Assembly (NCBI GenBank): GCA_020832725.1
Contig: JAFIEC010000251.1
Location: 1-57,223, forward strand
From: Paracoccaceae bacterium
GTDB taxonomy: Bacteria > Pseudomonadota > Alphaproteobacteria > Rhodobacterales > Rhodobacteraceae
Direction: 5' to 3'
Length of the DNA: 57,223 bases
How positions within the stretch are numbered: position 1 is the stretch's first letter; each line of letters opens with the position of its first letter. A model generated the notes under the pieces. The model was not told the origin of the DNA and ran no database searches. It saw nothing but the letters and a program-made list of their open reading frames with translations. The translations under genes were made by a program, and so were the position numbers. This document shows, one piece after another, positions 38,382 through 47,808 of this stretch.

Positions 38382-39194
38382 CTATTTCAAGGGAAAGCCA
38401 AGCGCTGCGAGGGCCGAGCGCAGCCGGTCACGACCGCGCAGGGATTGTGCCGTCGCAACGCGTTCCGCGCATTTCACCGACCAGGGCTCTGCATTGGCCA
38501 TCTTCTGACCGCCATAGAAGGCGGCGCTTTGCGCGTCATAGGCATCGACATGGGCCCATTGGGGCTCCAGCGCGTAACGTTCCCGATGCAGCACGGCGTC
38601 CTGAGCGAGGCGCGGCTTGATCGCGGCGGGGTGCTCCGGATCCGGATGGCCGACGCACATGCCGAAGACCGCAAAGCTCCTCTCGGGCAGGTCCAGAAGC
38701 GCTGCCACCTCTTCGGGGTGGTTTCGCATCCCCCCGATATAGACGATCCCGAGGCCCAGCGCCTCGGCCGCAAGGGCCGCATTCTGAGCCGCGAGCGCGG
38801 CATCGACACAGGCGACAACGAAGAGTTCGAGATAATCAACCCCCTCCACATCCAGGTCGCGACGACGTGCCGCCCCGTGCATGCGGGAGAGATCGGCGAT
38901 CCAGACCATCTGCAGCGGCGCGACGCGCACATGCTGCTGTCCACCCGCAAGGCGCGCAAGCTCGGCGCGGCGGGCGGCATCTTCCACCGCGACGACGCTC
39001 CAGGCCTGAAATCCCGACGACGTGGATGCCGATTGCGCCGCGGCCACCATCGCCTCGATCGTGCCCTCGGGAAGCGCATGGTCGAGATACTTGCGGACCG
39101 AGCGATGAGACAGAAGATGCTCGGGCAGGGCGGGCACGTGTGGCAACGCCACATCCTGCCCGTACCTCTGGCGCAGAAGGTCTGCGATGCTCAT
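38382..39194 (-). CDS. Nitroreductase family NAD(P)H oxidoreductase
   Basis: LLSHRSVRKYLDHALPEGTIEAMVAAAQSASTSSGFQAWSVVAVED...AAEALGLGIVYIGGMRNHPEEVAALLDLP. Confidence 0.9.
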   Translation of the reverse strand: MSIADLLRQRYGQDVALPHVPALPEHLLSHRSVRKYLDHALPEGTIEAMVAAAQSASTSSGFQAWSVVAVEDAARRAELARLAGGQQHVRVAPLQMVWIADLSRMHGAARRRDLDVEGVDYLELFVVACVDAALAAQNAALAAEALGLGIVYIGGMRNHPEEVAALLDLPERSFAVFGMCVGHPDPEHPAAIKPRLAQDAVLHRERYALEPQWAHVDAYDAQSAAFYGGQKMANAEPWSVKCAERVATAQSLRGRDRLRSALAALGFPLK

Positions 39195-40108
39195 GCCGCA
39201 CGCTCCAGGGGGGCGAGGGTCGCGCGCACGAAATCGGGGTCGAAGACCCGGTCCGCGCTCACCTGGCAACGGATCATCATGCGCGGCTCGTCGGGCCGGT
39301 AATCGGCAACGGCGTTGTGCAGCGAAACAAGGTTGTCCCAGATCAGGACGTCACCCACAGACCAGCGATGACGGTGGATGTACTTCTCCTGCAACTGGTG
39401 GTCGAACAGGAACTGCAGCACCTTGTCGCTCTCGCCCGGCTCCAGCTCGTTGATGCGCGTGGCATAGCCGGGATTCGCGTATAGCGCGCGTTCCCCGGTG
39501 ACCGGATGGGTTATGAAGATCGGGTGGACCGAGGGCGGACGCTTGGCCTTCTGTTCGGCTGTCAGGGGCGCCCGTGTGCTGCCGGGCCGCGCGCGCATGG
39601 ACTCCCAGAACTTCTCGAAATCATGGGTCACGGTCATGCCGTCGAGGCGTGCCTTCATCTCGTCGGGCAGATCGCGAAAGGCGGCCTTGGTGTCCGCGAA
39701 GAGCGTATCGCCAAGCGGTTCCCCATCCCGGTAGGGGACGTGCAGGGCATGAAGGACGTTCACATATCCGATCGTCGCATTATACGACATGTCCGTGTGC
39801 CAATCCTGCCCGGCATCGGCCAGGCCCAGCGGTTTTCCATCCTGCCGCATGTTGGAAAGGGTCATCACTTCGGGATGCTCGGGGTCGTTGAACGATCCGC
39901 TGACCGAAATCTGCAGCCCGCCGAACCGACCCGAGAATGCCTTGAGTGCACCCGGGGTCATGCTCTGGCGGGGAAAGCAGACAAAGCCGTGATGCCCCAG
40001 CGCCAGGATGATCCTTGCGAAATCCTCGCCCGGTACCGGCTTCGACAGGTCGATCCCGGTGATGCGCGCGCCGAATGCCCCATCCGCCTCTTTCGTCTGG
40101 ATCTGCAT
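39191..40108 (-). CDS. TauD/TfdA family Fe(II)/2-oxoglutarate dioxygenase
   Basis: DWHTDMSYNATIGYVNVLHAL...TRAPLTAEQKAKRPPSVHPIFITHPVTGERALYANPGYATRI...HRHRWSVGDVLIWDNLVSLHNAVADY; start trimmed from 40996. Confidence 0.93.
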   Translation of the reverse strand: MQIQTKEADGAFGARITGIDLSKPVPGEDFARIILALGHHGFVCFPRQSMTPGALKAFSGRFGGLQISVSGSFNDPEHPEVMTLSNMRQDGKPLGLADAGQDWHTDMSYNATIGYVNVLHALHVPYRDGEPLGDTLFADTKAAFRDLPDEMKARLDGMTVTHDFEKFWESMRARPGSTRAPLTAEQKAKRPPSVHPIFITHPVTGERALYANPGYATRINELEPGESDKVLQFLFDHQLQEKYIHRHRWSVGDVLIWDNLVSLHNAVADYRPDEPRMMIRCQVSADRVFDPDFVRATLAPLERAA

Positions 40109-40180
40109 CTTTCCCCCGTATCTGGCTGACCAACTCGCTTGCCGCAGACTATATAATGTCATAACAAGTGTGCAAGACCT

Positions 40181-40951
40181 TTGTCGGAGGCCGCGTTGGA
40201 AGGCGAAACCCTGAGAGCAAGATCTGCGGGCAGTTTGCAGGAGCAGGTCCTGAACAGCTTGCTCCAGCGCATCGGGAGCGAGTTCGGCCATGGTGCGCTG
40301 CTGCCCGGAGAGGTGGCCCTCTGCCAGCAATATGGCGTCAGCCGCATAACGATACGCGCCGCACTGGCCCGCCTGGTGGAGAAGGGTCTTCTGATCCGGA
40401 AGCAGGGTGTCGGCACATTCGTCGCGGGCCGCGAGACGACCCCCCGCAGCTTTTCGCTGCTGGGGTTTCTTGACGAGATCCGTGCCCATGAATACCGCGT
40501 CATGATCTCCGAGGTCACCCAGGCACCCGGGGATGTCGCGCGTGCGCTCGCCATCGAGGCCGGCTCGGCGGTGCAGCATCTGCGCTGCGTGATCCAGCGC
40601 GACGATGATGCGCTGACCGTCTCGGACAGCTGGACAGCGACCGGCTCGGGCCGTGAACTGACGGAGAGCGACCTGCGTTCGGGCATTCCGTCGGTTCAGG
40701 CCATGGCCTATCGTGTCGGTGCCCGAATCGAGCGCGCGGAACAGGTTCTGGAGCCCGTTGCGCTCGCCCCCGAATATGCCCCTCTTCTGGAGCTGGTTCC
40801 CGGCAGCCCGGTTCTGCGCGCGCGCCGCACCTACTTCGAAACCGGCGATCGCCCGGTCCAGTTCGCCGTGATCCATTACCATCCGACCCACTTTCGTTTC
40901 GATGTTGACCTGGTGATGCGCGGCCAGCCGCAGGATCCGATCGCCCGCTAG
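40181..40951 (+). CDS. GntR family regulator with UTRA domain (HutC type)
   Basis: LLPGEVALCQQYGVSRITIRAALARLVEKGLLIRKQGVGTFVA; TTG start uncertain. Confidence 0.88.
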   Translation: MSEAALEGETLRARSAGSLQEQVLNSLLQRIGSEFGHGALLPGEVALCQQYGVSRITIRAALARLVEKGLLIRKQGVGTFVAGRETTPRSFSLLGFLDEIRAHEYRVMISEVTQAPGDVARALAIEAGSAVQHLRCVIQRDDDALTVSDSWTATGSGRELTESDLRSGIPSVQAMAYRVGARIERAEQVLEPVALAPEYAPLLELVPGSPVLRARRTYFETGDRPVQFAVIHYHPTHFRFDVDLVMRGQPQDPIAR

Positions 40952-40995
40952 GCCGATCAGGGCAAGTGACGCAGACAAACACGGAGAGCCTTGCA

Positions 40996-41838
40996 ATGCG
41001 GCTGATCAGCTATGACGCATCCGGAGCCACATGGGGCGTTGCCATGGGTGATCGGGTGATCGAGGGACGGCACCTTCTCGGGGGACGTATCGCGGGCATC
41101 CGCGCATTGCTGGAGGCCGGCCTGCTTGCCGACGCATTGGCAGAGGCGTCCGGCCAATCCGGGAGCCTGAGCCTCGACGAGGTCGATCTGCTGCCAGTCA
41201 TTCCGGAGCCCGGTGCCTGTTTCTGCATCGGGCTCAACTATGCCGATCATGCATCCGAGACAGGCAAGGCCGCACCGGCGCATCCCCGAATCTTCCTGCG
41301 CGGCCCGCAATCTCTTGTGGGGGCGGGCGCGCCGATCAGGCGGCCTCGTGCCTCCGGGCAGCTGGATTTCGAGGGCGAGCTTGCCGTCGTCATCGGCAGG
41401 GCCGGACGACATGTGCCCGAAGAACGGGCGCTGGATCATGTCGCTGGCTATACCTGCTTCATGGATGGCAGTCTCCGCGACTGGCAGAAGCACAGCACCT
41501 CGGCTGGCAAGAATTTCGCGGCGACAGGAGCGCTGGGCCCGGCCATGGTGATTGCCGACGCGGTCCCGAACCCGGGCGCGCTTTGCCTGACAACGCGCCT
41601 GAACGGGGTCGTCGTCCAGCAATCGAACACATCGAGGATGATCCATTCGATCCCGTCGCTGATCCGCTATCTCTCGACGATGGTCACGCTGCAGCCCGGC
41701 GATGTCATCTGCACCGGTACGCCCGAAGGTGTCGGCAGTCGGCGTGTCCCGCCCCTCTGGATGAAGCCGGGGGACAGGATCGAGGTCGAGATCGAGGATG
41801 TGGGCGTTCTGCGCAATCCGATAGCAGAGGAGGAATGA
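40996..41838 (+). CDS. Fumarylacetoacetate hydrolase family protein
   Basis: PGACFCIGLNYADHASETGKAAPAHPRIFLRGPQSLVGAGAPIRRP...LDFEGELAVVIGRAGR...GDVICTGTPEGVG. Confidence 0.93.
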   Translation: MRLISYDASGATWGVAMGDRVIEGRHLLGGRIAGIRALLEAGLLADALAEASGQSGSLSLDEVDLLPVIPEPGACFCIGLNYADHASETGKAAPAHPRIFLRGPQSLVGAGAPIRRPRASGQLDFEGELAVVIGRAGRHVPEERALDHVAGYTCFMDGSLRDWQKHSTSAGKNFAATGALGPAMVIADAVPNPGALCLTTRLNGVVVQQSNTSRMIHSIPSLIRYLSTMVTLQPGDVICTGTPEGVGSRRVPPLWMKPGDRIEVEIEDVGVLRNPIAEEE

Positions 41839-42257
41839 TCTTGGACACGATCGACCACGTCGAATGCGCACGCACGATCGCCCGGTTCTTCCGCGCGCTC
41901 GATACCGGCGATCACGAACAGCTTGTCCTGCAGATGTGTCCCGGGGGCGTCTGGTTCCGGAAGGGCGAGCGTCTTGCAGGGCGGGACGCGATCCTTGACG
42001 CGCTTCGGTCACGCCCGGCTGACAGGCTGACGCGGCATCTGGCAACCAACATCGTATCCGAGGAACAGGCAAGGGACCTGCGGAAGGCGCGCTGCACGGT
42101 TCTCACCTTTGCCGCGGATACGCGCATGGCCGGAGCCGTGCCCGAGCCTCTGCCTGCGTCCATCCTGGACTACGAGGATATCCTCGAGCGCCAGCCCGAC
42201 GGCCGTTGGCTGATCGCGGAACGGCGCTCGGCCAGGATCTTCTCGGCAACGCCCTGA
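41835..42257 (+). CDS. SnoaL/NTF2-like family protein
   Basis: MILDTIDHVECARTIARFFRALDTGDHEQLVLQMCPGGVWFRKGERLAGRDAILDAL; ATGA overlap with the FAH gene. Confidence 0.75.
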   Translation: MILDTIDHVECARTIARFFRALDTGDHEQLVLQMCPGGVWFRKGERLAGRDAILDALRSRPADRLTRHLATNIVSEEQARDLRKARCTVLTFAADTRMAGAVPEPLPASILDYEDILERQPDGRWLIAERRSARIFSATP

Positions 42258-43876
42258 TGCGGGATGCCGGGGCGAAAGAGGGGGACGGGCCGCTCCGCCC
42301 TTTCAGGGATCGCCGTTTCAGCATCTACTGGCTTGCAGGCACGACCGCAAATACCGGCTGGTTGATCCAGATGGTCGGCGCGTCGTGGCTGATGGTGTCC
42401 CTCGACGGGACACCCACCATGGTGGCACTGGTACAAACCGCTCTTGCCCTGCCGGTCATGCTGTTTGCGCTGCCGGCGGGCACGCTTGCCGATTCATTCG
42501 GACGACGACAGGTCATCCTGTGGTCACAGGCTTTCGCACTTGTCGCATCGCTGGCACTGGCCGGCCTCGCCTTCATGGGGGTGCTGACGCCGTGGCTGCT
42601 TCTGGGTTTGACCTTCCTGATCGGTTGCGGGCGCGCCAGCAGCAATCCGGCATGGCAGACCATGGTCGCGGCACTGGTTCCCCGCAAGGAACTTCCGGGG
42701 GCGGTCGCGGTGAATGCTGCGGGACTGAACCTTGCCCGAAGCGCGGGGCCCGCACTTGGTGGCGCGATCGTCGCCGTCGCGGGCGCAGGGGCGGCATTCC
42801 TGGCGAATGCCCTGGCAAGCCTTGCCGTCGTTCTGGTTGCCTTGCGCTGGCCACGTGACAGGCCGGAGACAGACCTGCCGCCAGAGACGTTTCTGGCCGC
42901 GATCACCGGCGGAACGCGTTTTGTGGCCATGTCGCCCAATCTGTCCGGGGCGATTGCGCGGGCAGCCCTGTTCAGCCTGGCTGCCATTTCGCTGATGGCG
43001 CTGATGCCACTGATCGCTCGGGATCAGATCGGCGGCGGCGCGCGTGGCTATGGCGTGATCCTTGCGGGATTCGGCATCGGCGGTATTGTCGGCATGTTCA
43101 TCAGCAGCCGCCTGCGCGCACGTCTGGGCCTCGAGGGTCTGGCTTCCGCAGGCCATCTGTTCTTTGCGGCGGGGCTTCTGGTCGTGGCGATGGGCCTCGG
43201 CCCCGCGATCACGTTCATCGCGACCGGAATATCCGGCGCAAGCTGGCTCGTGACCCTTTCCAACGTCAACGCCACGATCCAGATGTCCTCTCCGCGCTGG
43301 GTGCAGAGTCGGGTGATGGCGATCTATCAGACGGCGAATTTCGGCGCGATGGCTCTCGGGGGCTGGATCTGGGGCAGCGTCGCCGAGCATCTCGGGACCG
43401 GCGGGGCACTGATCGCCGCCGCGGCTTTGCTTCCGCTTGGCATGCTGCTGGGCCGCCGCATGCCGCTGCGCGAGGCAGACCTTGCCGGCACCACGATCGA
43501 ACAGGGGTGGACCCCCCCCGAGCTTGCCATTCCACTCGGCCCCTCGTCGGGTCCTGTTGTCACGACGATCGGCTACCGTATCGCGCCCTCGGACACGGGG
43601 CGATTCCTGGCATTGATGGACGAGCGACGCCGCCAGCGCCTCCGGGATGGGGCCCGGCACTGGCGGCTCTTGCGCGATCTGAACGAGCCGTGTCTTTGGC
43701 GTGAGCGGTTCGAGTCGCGGAACGGGGCCGACGCGCTGCGGCATCGAAACCGCCGAAGCGCCGCCTCGATCGCGCTCCGGGACCAACTGCGCGCGCTCCA
43801 CCAGGATGGCCCGCCCAGTGTTCAATTCGAAATCCTGGTCCGCGTGGACAATGCCGACGGTCGGGATCCGTCCTGA
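42257..43876 (+). CDS. MFS transporter (EntS/DUF894-like)
   Basis: ANTGWLIQMVGASWLMVSLDGTPTMVALVQTALALPVMLFALPAGTLADSFGRRQVI; extra cytoplasmic C-terminal domain. Confidence 0.87.
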   Translation: MRDAGAKEGDGPLRPFRDRRFSIYWLAGTTANTGWLIQMVGASWLMVSLDGTPTMVALVQTALALPVMLFALPAGTLADSFGRRQVILWSQAFALVASLALAGLAFMGVLTPWLLLGLTFLIGCGRASSNPAWQTMVAALVPRKELPGAVAVNAAGLNLARSAGPALGGAIVAVAGAGAAFLANALASLAVVLVALRWPRDRPETDLPPETFLAAITGGTRFVAMSPNLSGAIARAALFSLAAISLMALMPLIARDQIGGGARGYGVILAGFGIGGIVGMFISSRLRARLGLEGLASAGHLFFAAGLLVVAMGLGPAITFIATGISGASWLVTLSNVNATIQMSSPRWVQSRVMAIYQTANFGAMALGGWIWGSVAEHLGTGGALIAAAALLPLGMLLGRRMPLREADLAGTTIEQGWTPPELAIPLGPSSGPVVTTIGYRIAPSDTGRFLALMDERRRQRLRDGARHWRLLRDLNEPCLWRERFESRNGADALRHRNRRSAASIALRDQLRALHQDGPPSVQFEILVRVDNADGRDPS

Positions 43877-43932
43877 AGGGCTGTCGAAGAAAGCGTGCAT
43901 CCGGCTCTCCCGATCTTCCGCATGGATGCTGC

Positions 43933-43960
43933 GCCCGCTTCCGGGGCGGGCTTCTTCTGT
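43933..43960 (+). terminator. Candidate intrinsic terminator downstream of the MFS gene
   Basis: GCCCGC-ttccggg-GCGGGC followed by TTCTTCTGTTG. Confidence 0.5.
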
Positions 43961-43973
43961 TGTGTCGGATCTG

Positions 43974-43998
43974 CATGTATAGTACATGTAATTACATG
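43974..43998. promoter_or_regulatory. Candidate MarR operator: overlapping inverted repeats
   Basis: CATGTA-TAG-TACATG (43974-43988) overlapping perfect palindrome CATGTAATTACATG (43985-43998), which covers the predicted ATG of the MarR gene. Confidence 0.6.
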
Positions 43999-44499
43999 CA
44001 GATGACGAAGCATCAGACCCGTCTCCCGCTCAAGGCACCAGACATGCCCGAGCGGGCCGTGTTTCACATTCCCGACTATCCGCTCCACTACATCGCCCAT
44101 GTTGAAAGGCGCGCATATCAGGCGTTTTCCCGCGCCTTGCGCAAACATGGGCTGAGCAATCAGATGTGGCGCGTGCTGGCGGCCCTCTCTTCGGGCGTGG
44201 CGAAGACGATCGGCGAGATCGCCGACCTGACGGCCTGTGATCGTTCCAATCTGGGCCGGTTGCTCGCCACCATGGAAGAGCAGGGCCTTGTGGCACGCAA
44301 GGCCGACGGGGGCGACGGGCGGGCCGTGCTTGTCATGCTGACGGAGGCGGGCAGGGCGCGTCTGATCGCGGCGCGCCCGGATGTCGCGGCGATTCATGCG
44401 TCGCTGCTCGAAGGGTTCTCGATGGCAGAGCGCGAGGCCCTGCTGACACTTCTGCGCCGACTCAAGGCCAACAGCGTGCTTCTGGGAGAGATCACATGA
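43996..44499 (+). CDS. MarR family transcriptional regulator
   Basis: AFSRALRKHGLSNQMWRVLAALSSGVAKTIGEIADLTACDRSNLGRLLATMEEQGLVARKADGGDGRAVLVMLTEAGRA. Confidence 0.9.
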   Translation: MQMTKHQTRLPLKAPDMPERAVFHIPDYPLHYIAHVERRAYQAFSRALRKHGLSNQMWRVLAALSSGVAKTIGEIADLTACDRSNLGRLLATMEEQGLVARKADGGDGRAVLVMLTEAGRARLIAARPDVAAIHASLLEGFSMAEREALLTLLRRLKANSVLLGEIT

Positions 44500-45554
44500 C
44501 CAGGCTTCGCGACCATTACTTTCCCGGCACCGAGCCGCTGGGCCCCGACGAGATGCGCGTTGTCGCCCTCGGCACCGGGCGGCCCTTCGTGCGCCGCGCC
44601 CAGGCAAACACCTCGTTCCTGATCGAGCTGGGAAACGGCGACATCTTCATGATGGATTTCGGCGCGGGCAGTCAGAAGAACTTCACCGCTCTCAACATCC
44701 CCTACGAGGATGTCACGGGCTATTTCGTCACCCATCTGCATGCCGACCATGTGGGTGATTTTGCCAATGTCTGGGTGGGTGGCTGGGCCGGTGGCCGTCT
44801 GCGCGCCATGGAGGTGTGGGGCCCGTCGGGGGCGGTGCCTGAACATGGCACGAAACATTTCGTCGAGACACAGGTCGCAAGCTATGCCTGGGACACGATG
44901 ACCCGCGTCGGCCTCCTGCCGGAGGCGGGCCAGCACGTCATCGTGCACGAATTCGACTATGCCACGCCCGCGACGATCTACGAGCGCAACGGCGTGGTCA
45001 TCAAGGCGTTCCCTGCCGTGCACATCTACGACGGGCCGGTGAGCTTTCGACTGGAGTGGAACGGGCTGGTCTTCGTCTTCTCCGGCGACACCACGCCGAG
45101 CCGCTTCATGCTCGAACACGGGGCCGGTGCGGATCTGCTGATCCACGAGGCCTTCAACACCATCAGCCAGCTCATGGCGCGATCCGGCTATGACGAGCGC
45201 ACGGCCATCGGCATCGGCACCATCGCGCACAGCTCTCCGGAGGAGGCGGGCAAGCTGCTGGCCGACCTGCGCCCGCGTCGCGCCGTTCTCTATCATCACT
45301 TCAACGATTTCGACACAGCCCCCGAGATCGAGCGCGAAGTGCGCAAGGCCTATGACGGCCCGCTCGATCTGGCGCGCGACCTGATGGTCTGGACGGTGAC
45401 ACCGCAGCAGGTTGTCACCCGCATGGCCGTTGTCACCGATCACGCCTGGCCCAATACCGAGGATCACGCCGCCTTCCGGGCCGCGACCCGCGCCGAGCGA
45501 CCGAAAATGTCATCCTTCCTCAGCGATGCCATCCTGTTCCCGAAGGGATCATGA
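44496..45554 (+). CDS. MBL-fold metallo-hydrolase (possibly GntH-like)
   Basis: VTHLHADHVGD metal motif, VFSGDTTPSRFM, RRAVLYHHFNDFDT; 4-bp overlap with marR. Confidence 0.88.
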   Translation: MTRLRDHYFPGTEPLGPDEMRVVALGTGRPFVRRAQANTSFLIELGNGDIFMMDFGAGSQKNFTALNIPYEDVTGYFVTHLHADHVGDFANVWVGGWAGGRLRAMEVWGPSGAVPEHGTKHFVETQVASYAWDTMTRVGLLPEAGQHVIVHEFDYATPATIYERNGVVIKAFPAVHIYDGPVSFRLEWNGLVFVFSGDTTPSRFMLEHGAGADLLIHEAFNTISQLMARSGYDERTAIGIGTIAHSSPEEAGKLLADLRPRRAVLYHHFNDFDTAPEIEREVRKAYDGPLDLARDLMVWTVTPQQVVTRMAVVTDHAWPNTEDHAAFRAATRAERPKMSSFLSDAILFPKGS

Positions 45555-45781
45555 AGTGGGGATGCCGGAATAGCGAAGGGGCGGCGGTTTCGTTCGGCAT
45601 GGCTTGCAGCGAATGGGTGCTCGGACCGCCGCCTTCGCCGGGACCGGGTGCCCGGGCCCGGATGCGTGGCCAGCCGTCGCGCGCCCGGGGATCGGACCGG
45701 GACAGGTTGGGGCATTCCCGCCGCCGTCTGGTGATGCGTCAGGACATTGCGCTGCGGATCGACGCGCAATAGCCTTCCTGC

Positions 45782-46270
45782 ATGAGAACCGATTTCACCA
45801 AGGCCGCGATACATCGGACAATATTGTTCGGAGGCGGATGGCTGGCGCTGACCGGGGCCGATCCCGCAGCCCTGGCCCCCGGCCTTCTCGTCTCGATTGC
45901 GGCGGTCTGGCTCAGCCTGCGGCTCCTGCCGGCCCGCCATCCGCTGGTGCTGTGGCAAGTGGTGCGGCATCTGCCGCGGTTTGTCGCCGGGTCGGTCAGC
46001 GGCGGGGTGGATGTGGCGCGCCGCGCCTTTTCTCCGTCCCTGCCCCTGAACCCGGGCTGGGTCGAGGTTCCGATCGATCTGCCCGAAGGTGCCCGGGCCG
46101 CGCTGGGAGGAGAGCTGTCGCTGATGCCCGGCACCCTGGCCGCAGGAAGCGAAGGCAACAGGCTGGTGGTGCACCTGCTGGATATCGACGCCGGCCCCGA
46201 CGACGTGATCCTGCGGGAAGAGGCGGCCTTTGCCGCGATTGTCGGCCAGACCCGGACAGGCGGCGCATGA
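45782..46270 (+). CDS. Mrp/Mnh cation antiporter subunit E
   Basis: GWLALTGADPAALAPGLLVSIAAVWLSLRLLP...VARRAFSPSLPLNPGWVEVP...SLMPGTLAAGSEGNRLVVHLLD. Confidence 0.87.
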   Translation: MRTDFTKAAIHRTILFGGGWLALTGADPAALAPGLLVSIAAVWLSLRLLPARHPLVLWQVVRHLPRFVAGSVSGGVDVARRAFSPSLPLNPGWVEVPIDLPEGARAALGGELSLMPGTLAAGSEGNRLVVHLLDIDAGPDDVILREEAAFAAIVGQTRTGGA

Positions 46271-46602
46271 CGCTGTGGCTGCACATCCTGGTTCTGGGCC
46301 TGCTGGCCAGTCTGGCGGGTGCGCTCTGGCGGGTATGGCATGGGCCCGCGCAGTCCGACCGGATGATGGCGGCCCAACTGGTCGGAACGGGCGGGGTTGC
46401 GGTGCTGAGCGTGCTGGCCGCCCTGCAGGATTGGGACCTGCTGGTTGTCGCCCTCGCCCTTGCGGTTCTGGCAGCGCTGGCGGCGGTGGGTTTCGTCAAG
46501 GCGCAAACCCCCGACAGTGCCGGCGATCCCGAAGAGACCCCCCCACCCACAGGCGGAGACCGCAGAAGCCGGGCCGTGAGGGCGACCGCGCATGGTGACT
46601 GA
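46267..46602 (+). CDS. Mrp/Mnh subunit F-like
   Basis: 3-TM protein with GPAQSDRMMAAQLVGTGGVAVLSVLA; coupled to E and G. Confidence 0.85.
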   Translation: MTLWLHILVLGLLASLAGALWRVWHGPAQSDRMMAAQLVGTGGVAVLSVLAALQDWDLLVVALALAVLAALAAVGFVKAQTPDSAGDPEETPPPTGGDRRSRAVRATAHGD

Positions 46603-46885
46603 TCTTGCAACCTATGCGCTGACGGGGCTGGGCCTTGTCTTCTTCTGGGCTGGCACGATCGGTCTCATCCGTTTCCCCGACACGTTCAGCCGCCTGCATG
46701 CGCTGACCAAGGCCGACAACCTGGGCCTCGGGTTCATCGCGCTGGGGCTGGCCTTCCAGGCGGATGGCTGGGCAACCCTGGCCATGCTGGCCCTGATCTG
46801 GATGCTGGCGCTGCTGGCGGCGGGCACGGTGGCGCAGCTGGTGGCGCGCGCCGCCCTGTCACCGCCCGAAGAGGACGAGGAATGA
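46592..46885 (+). CDS. Mrp/Mnh subunit G-like
   Basis: GLVFFWAGTIGLIRFPDTFSRLHALTKADNLGLGFIALGLAFQ. Confidence 0.9.
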   Translation: MVTDLATYALTGLGLVFFWAGTIGLIRFPDTFSRLHALTKADNLGLGFIALGLAFQADGWATLAMLALIWMLALLAAGTVAQLVARAALSPPEEDEE

Positions 46886-47808
46886 GCCTTGCGCTGGATC
46901 TTGCGCTATGCGGCCTGATCCTCTGCGTGGCGCTTGGGGCAGTGGTGGGCCGGGGCGTCTTTCGGTCGGTGATCTTCTTCATCACCTACGGGCTCTTGCT
47001 GGCGATCGGATGGGCCCGGCTTGGGGCCAAGGATGTCGCCCTCGCCGAAGCGGCGATCGGTGCGGGCCTGACCGGTGTGCTGTTGCTGACCGCGCACGGA
47101 CGGCTGCGGCGGATGAGCGTGGAACGCGCTCCGCGTGTCGGCCCGAACCCGATGGCAGCCACGACAGGCATCGCGGTCGCGCTGGCCCTGGGGTGGGCCT
47201 GGTTCGCGCTTCCGGCTCCGACTGCCCCGGATCTGGCAGCGGCGTTGCCCCTGACGGGCATGGGCAACCCCGTCACCGGCGTGCTGCTGCATTTCCGGGC
47301 CTGGGATACCTTGCTGGAGAGCATCGTGCTGCTTGCGGCACTGCTCGGGGTGTGGATGCTGGCGCGCGATGTCGATTGGCATGCCCCGCTCGGTCTGCGC
47401 TATCACGCCAGGCCCGGAGGCGTGCTGGCAAGCTTCGGGCGATTGTTGCCCCCCATCGGACTGAGCTTTGGCAGCTATCTGGTATGGGCCGGGGCGGATG
47501 GCACCGGCGGCGCGTTTCAGGGCGGCACCGTTCTGGCCGCAGTCGTGCTGGTGGCGATGATGGCCGGGGTGTTGCCGCCACCGCGCGTGGCGCAGGGCGG
47601 GCTGCGGGCAGCGCTTGTTGTCGGGCCGGGCGTGTTCCTGTTGTCCGGCCTGCTCGCCGTGGCGCTGGGCATGGGATTCCTGACCTTGCCGCCCGCCGTG
47701 GCCAAGCCTGCGACCCTGATCATCGAGGTGGCCCTGACGGTGTCGATCGCGGTGACGCTGGCGGTTCTGGTCATCGGGCCGCCGGATGACAAGGAGCCGG
47801 TGCGATGA
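46882..47808 (+). CDS. Fused MrpA C-terminal (DUF4040/MbhD-MbhE-like) plus MrpB-like subunit
   Basis: N-terminal LARLGAKDVALAEAAIGAGLTGVLLLTAHGRLRR (DUF4040-like), C-terminal MnhB-like GADGTGGAFQGGTVLAAVVLVAMM. Confidence 0.82.
   Translation: MSLALDLALCGLILCVALGAVVGRGVFRSVIFFITYGLLLAIGWARLGAKDVALAEAAIGAGLTGVLLLTAHGRLRRMSVERAPRVGPNPMAATTGIAVALALGWAWFALPAPTAPDLAAALPLTGMGNPVTGVLLHFRAWDTLLESIVLLAALLGVWMLARDVDWHAPLGLRYHARPGGVLASFGRLLPPIGLSFGSYLVWAGADGTGGAFQGGTVLAAVVLVAMMAGVLPPPRVAQGGLRAALVVGPGVFLLSGLLAVALGMGFLTLPPAVAKPATLIIEVALTVSIAVTLAVLVIGPPDDKEPVR

Noticed and set aside
40140-40180. Imperfect TATAATG-T-CATAACA palindrome upstream of the GntR-UTRA gene as an operator
   Set aside because: Only 5 of 7 positions are symmetric and the region is AT-rich by default; not strong enough to list.
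40109-40996. N-terminal extension of the TauD ORF (39191-40996)
   Set aside because: TauD similarity begins at MQIQTKEADGAFGARITG (40108); the extension is antisense to the GntR gene.
42524-43987. 487-aa minus-strand ORF
   Set aside because: Antisense shadow of the MFS transporter gene.
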